A program made the position numbers and the translations under genes. 64,000 bases of DNA, taken from NCBI GenBank assembly GCA_037178675.1, contig JAYMGJ010000181.1, positions 1 through 64,000 of the forward strand, given 5' to 3'. Origin of the DNA: Scleroderma bovista. Taxonomy: Eukaryota > Basidiomycota > Agaricomycetes > Boletales > Sclerodermataceae. Position 1 is the first letter of the stretch; every line of letters starts with the position of its first letter. Positions 44,441-55,180 of the stretch are shown here, one piece after another. The notes under the pieces are model-generated. The model was not told the DNA's origin, did no database searches, and saw nothing but the letters and a program-made list of their open reading frames with translations.

Positions 44441-46260
44441 TCATATCCAGCCAGATTTGAGGTGAAATCACTTACCAGCTGTAAATATGACAATACCAGA
44501 GTGAGGTTAAGGGTAGTGAGAAGACACTCAGCTAGATGTAGTAAAGAATTACTCACACACTATCAGGATAACAGGACCAGAGTGGGAGTGATAGACAATC
44601 AAAAAGTACTCAACTGACGCAAGAGGAAGCTACTCACTTCCTGGAAGGTAAGAGGAACAAAGTGGTAGTGCAGATCATGAGAAAACACCCAGCTGGACCT
44701 GACATGAAATCACCCACTCTCTGTGAAGGCAACAGGACCAGAGTGAGGGTAACAATGATGAGAACACACACAGCTGCAAATGGCATAAAATCACTCACTT
44801 TCTGTCAAGACAACATGACCAGAGTGGGGGTGAAGACAGTGAGAAGACACCCAGCTGGACCTGCCATGAAATCACTCACAAGCTGTCAAGGCAACAGGAC
44901 CAGAGTGGGGGTGAAGACAGTGAGAAGACACCCAGCTGGACCTGCCATGAAATCACTCACAGACTGTCAAGGCAACAGGACCAGAGTGGGGGTGAAGGTG
45001 AGAAGACACCCAGCTGGACCTGCCATGATGAAATCACTCACAAGCTGTCAAGGCAACAGGACCAGAGTGGGGGTGAAGACAGTGAGAAGCTGGACCTGCC
45101 ATGAAATCACTCACCCACTGTCAAGGCAACAGGACCAGAGTGGGGGTGAAGACAGTGAGAAGACACCCAGCTGGACCTGCCATGAAATCACTCACTTGCT
45201 GTCAAGGCAACAGGACCAGAGTGGGGGTGAAGACAGTGAGAAGACACCCAGCTGGCTGCCATGAAATCACTCACTTGCTGTCAAGGCAACAGGACCAGAG
45301 TGGGGGTGAAACATGAGAAGACACCCAGCTGGACTCACTTGAAATCACTCACTTGCTGTCAAGGCAACAGGACCAGAGTGGGGGTGAAGACAGTGAGAAG
45401 ACACCCAGCTGGACCTGCCATGAAATCACTCACTTGCTGTCAAGGCAACAGGACCAGAGTGGGGGTGAAGACAGTGAGAAGACACCCAGCTGGACCTGCC
45501 ATGAAATCACTCACAGACTGTCAAGGCAACAGGACCAGAGTGGGGGTGAAGACAGTGAGAAGACACCCAGCTGGACCTGACATGAAATCACTCACACTCA
45601 CTTGCTGTCAAGGCAACAGGACCAGAGTGGGGGTGAAGACAGTGAGAAGACACCCAGCTGGACCTGCCATGAAATCACTGTCAAGGCAACAGGACCAGAG
45701 TGGGGGTGAAGACAGTGAGAAGACACCCAGCTGGACCTGCCATGAAATCACTCACAGACTGTCAAGGCAACAGGACCAGAGTGGGGGTGAAGACAGTGAG
45801 AAGACACCCAGCTGGACCTGCCATGAAATCACTCACAAGCTGTCAAGGCAACAGGACCAGAGTGGGGGTGAAGACAGTGAGAAGACACCCAGCTGGACCT
45901 GCCATGAAATCACTCACAAACTGTCAAGGCAACAGGACCAGAGTGGGGGTGAAGACAGTGAGAAGACACCCAGCTGGACCTGCCATGAAATCACTCACTT
46001 GCTGTCAAGGCAACAGGACCAGAGTGGGGGTGAAGACAGTGAGAAGACACCCAGCTGGACCTGCCATGAAATCACTCACTTGCTGTCAAGGCAACAGGAC
46101 CAGAGTGGGGGTGAAGACAGTGAGAAGACACCCAACTGGACCTGCCATGAAATCACTCACCCACTGTCAAGGCAACAGGACCAGAGTGGGGGTGAAGACA
46201 GTGAGAAGACACCCAGCTGGACCTGCCATGAAATCACTCACTCTCTGTCAAGGCAACAGG
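44440..46260. repeat. 81-bp minisatellite, about 20 units, decayed at its left end
   Basis: The unit contains AGGACCAGAGTGGGGGTGAA, GACAGTGAGAAGACACCCAG, CTGGACCTGCCATGAAATCA and CTCA(C)...TGTCAAGGCAAC. The period is 81 bases, 27 codons. Because 81 is divisible by three, at least two forward frames stay open for long distances (44,662-45,264 and 45,261-46,295), but they encode only 27-residue repeats and I do not call a gene. Units from about 44,820 to 46,255 are almost identical apart from a few internal deletions; units left of 44,700 have drifted strongly. The array stops 70 bases short of the GTPase gene. Confidence 0.95.
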
Positions 46261-46330
46261 CCACAATAGTAATCCATTTACCATTTTATGATTAGCTGTC
46301 TCCCATTGTATTCACCAGACAACCAATCAC

Positions 46331-47805
46331 CTATAAACATATCTCCATTAATATGACAAGCAATACCAATGGTGACAATACCTCTAGATATGGCATCCAA
46401 TCCAGAATCCCCAATTCCAGTGTGTTTTTGTCAAATGGACCATCTGCTTTCTTCATAATGTATCTACAAATGATCACAGCTCCATTATGTAGCAGCCACA
46501 GGAAAGTAACCTCCTTACTTGACAGCATATTCAATGTTCAGGTTGAAATTGACTTGTTGTGCTGATATCAGAAGCTGCTGTACTTCCATATCATCCAGTG
46601 CATTAACTGTGCACCTTAGAAGTGGGTCACAATCTGCATTGGCTTTATTCATACCTGCACAAATAAGAGAAGTCAGCACAAGGCTACACCTAAATGAATT
46701 GATACCCCCCAAATAGTGCCAAACAGTCATTAGGATGGTGCTTGCACTCTGCCAACTGGTCTTCAACCTGTTTCTTCACCTCTATCAGCAGCTGTTTGAC
46801 TAATTCCCCTGCCTGTGACCTTGCTTCTTTCATTGTCAACCCTTCATCTCTGAGCTGCCCAACTGCCTGTAACTCCATGGCATCAGCCTTTGTCAACACT
46901 ACAATCACAGGAACTATCCCCTGTATGCTCAGAACCCTGTGCTATTACAATGACAGACTATCTCACCATTTCCTGTGTTACACTCATTGAAGAAGAGCTC
47001 TTCTGCAGCCACAATTGGCCTTTCAGAATCGGTCAATGGAATACAATACCTGCCCCACTTGGGATCAGTTATCTCCCAGTTATAGTATGACCTTACCATA
47101 TTGCATGGATTCGCTTTTCTAATTTCGTTGTGGCTGCACGCTCCATGAGAAATTTCTTCATCACCTTTACCTCCTCCTCGGAACCAGCCTCAAATCCTCT
47201 GGAGTCGTGAAAGATGAAGCGTGTATTGCTCCGGAAGATCAATTCATTTTCAATGCTATGTTCTCCTCTCTGAGGACAGTAAATGACTTTGTGTAATGGG
47301 CAGGCCATGAACTCACCTCCAGAGATCCCTGCACCACCTTAGGATCAATCTGGGAATTGGAGTGTTTCAGAAAGTTGACGTAATGAATGATAAATTATAA
47401 TGTGAGACGATATACCCATACCTCATCTCCATCGGAATTGAAGACCTCCGGGAGCTCGGTGGTGTTACAAATGCGCTGTAAGAGTGTCGTTTTACCAGCA
47501 TTGGATCTGCCGATGACAAGGACTCTAAAACGGCCAATGCGATCGAAGTGCTTTCTGGCGATCGCAGGGTCCATGCGAGGGATATTTCCCGCAGAGTCGC
47601 GTGGGACATTCTTGGTGGCATCGGTGCAAAATCCAGTTTCAACGGTGCTAGTACAAGCCCTCTGGTCGACAGGATCCGTATGAAGTGCTGTTTTAATACC
47701 TAGAGAGTGTTCGATCACTACTATCGCATGCATGATATTGAGCCTAAACTTACTCGCATTGGAACTTGAGCGAGGCTGAAGCCTCTCAGTGGGTTGAAGA
47801 GCCAT
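46331..47805 (-). CDS. G-domain (TRAFAC-like) GTPase of the Agaricomycete type, multi-exon
   Basis: On the minus strand ATG 47,805 starts a short disordered segment. After a first intron (GTAAGTTTAG...TCTCTAG) an exon gives the P-loop GRSNAGKT (about residue 80), with the switch text ELPEVFNSDGDEV after it. Later exons give FHDSRGFEAGSEEE (the G3 DxxG motif, about 47,190) and VVLTKADA (the G4 motif in TKxD form, about 46,890). A helical tail follows, with NLNIEYAV and finally the exon YIMKKADGPFDKNTLELGIL, which ends in a hydrophobic stretch (VLSPLVLLVILMEIC) that could anchor a membrane. Introns are short and GT-AG. All GTP-binding motifs are present and no stop was found, so the gene looks intact. 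The substrate is unknown. Exon borders at the 3' side are less certain. Confidence 0.82.
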
Positions 47806-48155
47806 GGTGATCGCGAAAAAGTGGAGTGTCGAGTAGAGGTAGGTGGTGGTTAGGGCACAAGGCTGAGACTTGCAAGCGTCGCACGGATGACACGAGGTAT
47901 CAGTGCATCGCCTCGCTCATACCATCTGGGGCCATGGGCGCTAGTCGAGCCACTGCAATATTTTATTCTTGCCATGCAATTATTGTGCAAGACACGTATC
48001 CGATATCTGGTACCTATGTCAAGGACAGAAACACAGCAGCTAGGTGCAACTGATTTGCAGACGCATCCGCGTGTGTACTTATGAGAAGCAGTGCGTTATG
48101 CTAACATACTAGTTGTCGAGAAAGACCGTTATTATCACCGTATAATATGCAAAAC

Positions 48156-51100
48156 CTACCGCAAACTTAGACACAGTGCCTTAGAAGTCTGAGCTCCAGC
48201 CATCGCAAAGCTTTCAACCAGTTCCGCTGAGGAACCTGGTCGCATACATAGAAATTCAAATCCCGTGTTGTGTTCGGCAACTAGACAAGCCTGAAATAAG
48301 TTTACGAGGCCTCCGATGGTACGAAGAGATGGCAGTTGGTGATGAATGACGATTCGGACTATGATAAAGTTGTCATGAGGACGGAAGGATATATCACGAA
48401 CCTACAGATACACAGATCACTTAATTACCTCCTCGACACCATTACAGAAGCGATCAACACCCCCGTCAGAGCTCCAAGAACACCAATCACCATCCACCGC
48501 GCATACTCATCAAACTTGGCAGCGACAGGCATTCCTGCATGAGCAAAGTTGATGGTAGCACTCCTAAACGAGTATATGACAACGCCCGTGATGAATCCAG
48601 CGACAGAATACGCAAGGAACACAAGCGGAAGCAAAAGCATGATGCTCCGGCGCTGAAAGATCCGTCGTCAGTGACTGGCGACAGAGTCCTAAACAAAGGA
48701 TGTTGCTTACAGGAAGTAGAACAAAGCCCTCTCCAGCGGTTTGTGCGGCACCCTGTGCCATTTCTGATTTATACCGGAAAATAGATACGAAAGATGTGAT
48801 CATGCTCAGCACAGAGCATAAGATGGCGACCAAACCTCCAATCCGGGCTATACTGTCCAATTCTGGCAGGGTCATGAGTGTCACCGAAGCACTGAGGATG
48901 ATGGCCGACTAGAATTTGGAGATGAGTATGACTTTCAAAAACATGAATGCGGCCCTCACCAGGAGACATGCACATGCGCCAATGACGAATAACGGAGCGC
49001 TGCTCGGCGTAGTTGTATTGTTCTCCACGTCAAAATGACTACTGTACCTCGCTCTGTCGACAAAGAGGAACGGGATCCCTAGGCATAGTATGCCGACGAC
49101 GATTTCCAGCACCGTGCGCAAGATCGGCGTATGCTTTGCAGTGTGCATATGGCTGACGTCGCGGGGTAGGGGTCGGTGCGGCCTGAAGTGGACCTGGCGC
49201 CAATGTGCTGCGTGTACAAGATAAGACTTCCGTGCAGTCGATGCAAAAACAGAACATACCGACTCGTAATAGGATTCGCGCGACCATGCGCGTGTATGAA
49301 AGACTAGATTGCTGGCCAGGATCTGTAGAGAAACTATCAGAAACGGCAAGACAGTATAGGTATGCACCGTGGCCGCACCGTTGAGTAGTCTGATGAGTTC
49401 CTGACATTCCTCCTGGCTAAACGGAGGCTGGATGGGCTGAGGATGCGAAAGGAGCCGATCGGTATAGGACCAATGAAGGGCGTCAGCGGCCTCCTGTGTC
49501 GACAGGCGTGTAAGAACGACATGAGCAGGGTGCATCTCGACGTAGGACCAGTATCTGAACTCGTCATCGAGCCCTGGAAAAACATGAACACCTCCGATAT
49601 CAACGAGGTAGGTATGAGAACGCACTGTCGTCTTCTCCCGACAGGGGCAGATCATCTGAAGGCATCTCGTTCAGGATGCGACGATACCTATGGTCCACCC
49701 AATAAATGACAAGCCGTCCGGGCGTCTTCTGTCTCCTCCATCCCGTCGCGCTGTAGCTCGGTCTCACCCATACTTCACATCCCTCCGGTACGCTGTCCAC
49801 CGTGTCAATCGCACTCGTGACCTGATCGAGTTTGGAAAAGTTTCGTAGATCGAGGTCAGTCGTTGCGCTTTTACGCGGGTTGCCGAAGTATCTGAGTCCG
49901 TGGGGAAGTATGTACTCGGACCATCCGCAGTCGGCGTAGGGCATCGAGACTGAGCCGTAACTGTAGTTCCTTGCGGAGCTGTTCACGTCGAATTGGGGTG
50001 GTTGTGCCCATCGGGGAGTGGGTTGCGTGACAGGTGGGTTGGAGGAGTGGAAGGAGGTATCAATGGGTGGCGTTGAGGGACGGGATACGAGGGGACAACG
50101 TTCGCTGAAATAGGGATGTCAGGAAAGTGCGGTAGAATTTCGGGGAAGAGCTTACTCTGCCTTGCTAAGGTAGTCCCTACGATCGGCAAGACTGTATCCG
50201 GATGTTTGACGAGAGGGTCTATGGGGTGTGTCAACTACTGAACCATTTCCCCAGAGGACATTCATGACTGACCGGGTCGAAATGACTTCGTGGAATGGGC
50301 GAAGTGGGATTGTTACTGGTTCCACTGCTGGCATCATCGTGTCGTCTCTTGGTGAACATGGGTCGAATGGCCTGCAAGCTCGGTAAGAAACGCGCACAGA
50401 CATACGCACACGACGGGGCTTACTCTGGTACATGGATTGTCTCAGCAGGTGAGAGGGCCGCAGCAGCCTGCTCTGGTACAGCTGGTTGGGCTGGTGCACG
50501 CTTGGAATCGGCAAATGGGTCATCCTGGACACTAATCACCCTTCAGTTTTCATACTCCAATCGCGAAGTGCAGGAAACCTACGCAGCAGGGGCGCCCTGA
50601 TGGAACCCAATATGGCTGGAATTGCTCCAGGTATAAGTACTCCCGGGCAGTTCCTGCTCGCGTGGCTGGAATGAACTACGACTCGCTTTCCTGCTCTGCA
50701 ACACAGCCGGTGCAATGGGTGCACCATATGACGACGACGAGCCGGGCCTACGAATGGAAGACCCCAAGGACTGTGTTCTGCCCAGACATCTGCGGGATTC
50801 TCACCGGTCTCGGGTGGGACTGCGGGGCTAGTCGCGGGTGCAGCAGACGAGGCATGGTGGATGTCAAAGTATCCGAATTGGGATGACGCAGCAGCGGGTT
50901 GCTGCGTGGGAGGTGTGGTTGGCGCGGAGGGTGGTGCGGAGACACGTGCTGGTGGAGTGGATGGTTTGGATGCGGGCGCTGAGGGTGCTGGTGCAGCTTC
51001 AGAAGCGGGTGCTGGCTGGGTATCTGGTACTGAGAGTTCCTCAGGCTCGTCGGTGAAGACTGACGGAGCATCGTCTGTAGGATCGTTGACGACGAGAGTT

Positions 51101-51536
51101 GGAATGGGCTGGGCAGGGGGAGGTGCGGGGACTTCTTCAGGTGCAGACGGTGCTGGAGTAGGACCGCGAGCTGACTCTGTTCAGCAGAGATGACCTCTCC
51201 GGAAAGTGGGGACGGCCCTTTCGGGAGACCAGGTGCGGGGTCAGGAGGTAAGGCTGCAGCCTCGCAAATGGGCGATTCAGGAATAGGGCTGGGCGTCGAT
51301 ACAGCGGGTTGAGCTGGGGTCTGTAGTTTGGTGAAGGATGAACTGGAGTCCTTGCGCTAGAGTGTGGGTGGATAAATAGAGCGTGTGGTGGATGCGGTAT
51401 CGGAGTCGGGGGGCGGGGGAGTTGCTGAGCCTGCGCGGCCAGGTAGAACTGGGGATGCTGAATGCAGTCGAGGAGCGTCGCATCACCCCGTCCCGACGCA
51501 TGAGCGAAAGGTCGACTTTTTCGGGGGGGTAGTGGC
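48156..51536 (-). CDS. Proline-rich, WW-like multi-pass membrane protein, many exons, 5' end uncertain
   Basis: Read on the minus strand, the N-terminal exons (51,500-50,580) are proline/serine/alanine-rich and disordered (for example PAPASEAAPAPSAPASKPST). They are joined by introns such as GTCTCCCG...GAACAG near 51,225-51,173. After more linker exons, a WW-like motif appears (GWSEYILPHGLRYFGNPRK, near 49,900). A conserved-looking helical region follows (DDEFRYWSYVEMHPAHVVLT), then at least four hydrophobic segments: TVLPFLIVSLQILAS, VLEIVVGILCLGIPFLF, ILSASVTLM...ILCSVLSM and LLPLVFLAYSVAGFITGVVI. A last exon reads LVAEHNTGFEFLCMRPGSSA and ends at 48,156. Proteins with this layout are common in Agaricomycetes, without known role. 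The first exon is unclear, because several frames compete around 51,300-51,536. Confidence 0.65.
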
Positions 51537-52174
51537 CATGGCTGAAGGAAGGGAATAGATAATTAGGGGATGGTGCTGGGGCGGAATGGGAAGCGAGTGG
51601 GTGGCGCAGTGAGTTATCTATACAAGAGTGAGGGAATCATGCCTGGCGGACAGGGGGGGCAGACAATCACGAGGTGGGTGAGGCATACATGGGTGCAAGT
51701 GTGCAAAGTGCGATATCGTGAGGAAACACGCTGATACGCTTCATGCGGCGACGACTGGGCCTGAGCACTGACGGCACTGAGCACTGCGGGCAAGACACGG
51801 TGCAGTCGAGTTGTCCGCTCGCTGCTAATCAAGGAACAGCCTCGATACATTCCGACGACTGGTGGCACTACAAGTCTAGATGCGAAGACCAAGGCAAATT
51901 GGTAGGGTAAGATAGGGCAGACACGAGACGAAGCATTATGAATACATTCCTCGGACTCTAGTGCCTACCTTGACCGAGAAAGTTAAATAACCTTTTCGCG
52001 CGATGATCTATGATAAGACTTAGATCATGTGACACTCATCATTGAGTGTTGCAAAGCCCCTCATGAAATTGCAAGCTCACTCGCCCAAGTGAACGTCCAC
52101 CTTCAAATTTCGTCCTGTCACTCTGATTAAAATCTTCCACCGTGCATAATACTTGTTCTCCTCCCGACCACGAC
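51537..52174. promoter_or_regulatory. Intergenic region between two divergent genes
   Basis: About 640 bases separate the start of the membrane-protein gene (minus) from the start of the NTPase-nuclease gene (plus). It should hold both promoters. I see no TATA box close to either start. A short AT-rich stretch lies at 51,975-52,030. Confidence 0.4.
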
Positions 52175-55100
52175 ATGCATTCGAATCCGATCAATCAACA
52201 ACACGGGGAGCCGGGAGGCGACACCGAGTCGTCCATGGAAGTTGACGAAGGTCCCATAAATCCATCCACCCCCCCCAGGCATATTACAAATACCAATATC
52301 CCAGACCAGGCCATTCAAGAGGCCTGTGAAGAGCTTGGACAAATCGTTCACCCTGATCATCACAACAAGCGTATTCTACGGTACCTGCATACTTTTTATG
52401 ACATCGTTTATCAGGTTCTATCACAAGATCCGAGTGTGCGCCCGCGTCTTGCGAGCCAAGAGGAATATCTGTCTAATGTCAAGCACATGGGAGAGGAACG
52501 GTTTATTGACCTATTGAGAGATCTGGCAAAGGCGAACTCTTGGAGGGATTTATTTAAAAACGGTACATTTTTATCACCGTTTGGTCTGTGTACTCTAATA
52601 TTATTCTGTATTTTAGACATTTTTTTCAAGCCACGCCCGGTAGGGTCCTCCCGATCACGGTGGATTGAAAGCGAAGAATCAGTGAATGGTACGAAATGAC
52701 TAAAGCTGCTTCACAAATCGTTGATCGTCTCCAATTGCAGCTACCATACAGGCATGGAATTCGGATTTCAAAGGCGATGCTGCAAAGGTGCTCCTTGCGA
52801 CCATCACCAGTTACCTTGGCAAGGAGAGACACGTTTATGCAAGGGCCACCAGTATTGTGAATTCATCGGGAACCGGAAAGTCTCGTATGGTCGATGAAAT
52901 TTCAACAAAAATAATAACCGTGCCAATGTGTTTGCGTGAAGATGGCAGCCAAGGTACCGCATTCCGCTTGTTCCTTTTTATGTGTTGTTAATCTAATCCC
53001 AATAGGGTTCCCTCCTCCTGATCATTATCTGCGTACTTGGCTTCTTTCAGCTGCGAACCCATGCGATCCAGCTCGTGCCACAAAGCAGCTTCATTTTTTC
53101 ATGTATTCGTTGTTAAACATCACTTACGAACGTCTCAAAACCATCTCAACTGAGCATGGTGATTATCCTGTAACTGCCTTCCCAATTATCTGCTAATAAA
53201 ATTGCAGGTTGCCTCCCACCTACGGAAAGTGTTTTCGCTAGTGTGCCGCAGGAATCCAAAGAGGCTTGCATAGCCCGCCAAGCGAAATTGGCATCTGCTT
53301 TCCGTGATCTCATGACAAGCGGTCAGTCATTCAAAGCTTCAAATGCTTATCGGTTAGCGTTCTACAACGAGGTAATTGAGAGGGCCACAAAGGTGAACTC
53401 ATGATCTTTACCATTAATTTCCTGAGTATGACACATCCTTCAAGGACATGAATCACTGCGAAAAACAAGGGGGGGGAAGCGACCAAACCTCTCCCGTTCA
53501 AGGCAAAGGGGTCAAAGAGGCAGGAGAACAGCTGTGTCAGTTTATAGACCCACAGCATGTATTGGATTTGCCCACGGGGCCACGGCGACCACTCATCATC
53601 ATTTCTTTTGATGAATCTCATATCCTCACAGATAACCCGCGCGCTGAGACGTGGACCTTGTTTTCCGAGCTTCGTCGTGTTTTGCGAGGAATAGTCGAGT
53701 CTCCCATATTCTCTTTGTTCCTTTCGACAGCGGGGAGATTCCATCGATTCACTTCCGAGAAACGCTTAGACCCTTCGAGTCGAATCGCGAATTCCATCCT
53801 TTCCGTCCTGCATCCAATTTCTGAGATCAGTTTCGACGATATCGCTTTCCCTGCGTTGGAAAATACTGTCTCGTTAGATCGAGTGGTAGAAATGGATTGG
53901 ATATCTCATCTTGGCCGTCCATTGTATGTCCACCTGGGATATTGTCGCCGAGCAGCTTACTTCCCTTCTCGAATAGGTTCGGGACCCGCTATGACGCTTT
54001 GTTGAGGGATACCGAACTTATAGTTTTCGCAAAACAAAAGCTGCTGGGTGGCTCGTCCATTACACTCAAGGAAGACAATAAGGCGGGTATTTTGGCTTGC
54101 CTGTCAGTGCGTTTCGCTCTCGAGTTCAATGCGGACGCGAACGCTCTTGCCGTCGCATGTGCACAAGTTGAGCGGCATATGCGATTGTGCATCACTGCAA
54201 CCAGCGGACTTGAGAAATTGGTCACCCTCGCTGGGTCAGAGCCTCTTCTGGCTGAGGCCGCCTGTGACCTTCTGAAGCGAGCCTCGATGGATCCGGTGTG
54301 CCAGCTAGTGAAGCACTCGGATTTGAACTGCATTGATCGTGGGCGACGTGGTGAGCTTATTGCGGCGTTTATCCTCATGCAGGCGCGTGACAAGGCAGTG
54401 GTTGGAAAGCGATGCATGTCCATATGTGAGTTCATGCAGGCCCTACTTCCATCGTCTAGATACCAGGAATTGCTATGCCGTCTTCCGAATTATTACCGCC
54501 CCGGGGAGCACAAAGAATTCGAAGAGACGTTCAAGGATTATCGCATGTGGTTCAACCACGTTATCAAGATTGAAGCTGCTGAGATGATCTCGGTGGATTC
54601 TCTCTGGAAGTTCATCATGCGAGGGGCAATGGTAGTGTGCACGCATAATCAATTTGGCGTTGACATTGTCCTGCCAGCTTGTGTTGCACAACAAAACCTT
54701 TCCCGTGACACTATAACAGCGATTCTCATCCAGGTCAAGAATGCCAAATCATACACAGATAAAATCAAGTCCAAGTTATTTGATGCCATGGATCCATTCC
54801 TGGTGGGCCTGTTCCCTGAAGGACAGTCACCACGACCTGTCATTCGAGTTGTCTTCGCCCTTGCCTCCCCAAAATCTGCTGTGGTCTTGTCTAATAACTC
54901 ACGTACCCGTGAACCTCACCATCCTGATGGCTTTACCGCATTCGATATCTGGTGTGCAGGTCTGTCGAATGATACATTCAGGCACATTGGTGACGATGTG
55001 ATGCCATACAAAGTTCTACTGGAGCGTTCGCTCCAACCTCACGACGCATTCGATTTGGAGGAAATCAATGAGCAACCCCCAATGGAGCAAAATATGAAGC

Positions 55101-55180
55101 TCATGAGAGGTCATCGAAGGCGGAGGATGGCAGCGCTGGTTATGGCCGAGGACACGCATAGCTCGATTCACTTGCCTTAA
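52175..55180 (+). CDS. P-loop NTPase with C-terminal PD-(D/E)XK-like nuclease domain (Agaricomycete expanded family)
   Basis: Exons: 52,175-52,562, 52,617-52,688, 52,741-52,953, 53,006-53,158, 53,208-53,392, 53,445-53,923 and 53,977-55,180. They sum to 2694 bases, 897 residues, with every GT-AG join in frame. Visible parts: an acidic disordered N-terminus; a helical region; a P-loop SSGTGKS with K near residue 200; a Walker B IIISFDESHI near 390-397 with D-E; and SLFLSTAG near 428-434, a plausible sensor. The C-terminal region has GRRGELIAA (E near 623), FGVDIVLP (D near 726) and ILIQVKN (Q-x-K, 749-751). This E...D...QxK order is that of PD-(D/E)XK nucleases. NTPase-nuclease fusions of this kind occur in Crinkler-related effectors. 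The nuclease call is inference; the gene looks intact and functional. Confidence 0.85.

Noticed and set aside
44662..46295. Frames of 200 and 344 codons as a 27-residue repeat protein
   Set aside because: The 81-bp period keeps more than one frame open, frames are broken by small deletions between units, and left-hand units have lost the frame. A satellite explains it better, though a selection test would settle it.
50861..51193. Forward glycine/alanine-rich frame of 110 codons
   Set aside because: It is the complement of proline/alanine-rich exons of the minus-strand membrane-protein gene, which join in frame through a 53-bp intron.
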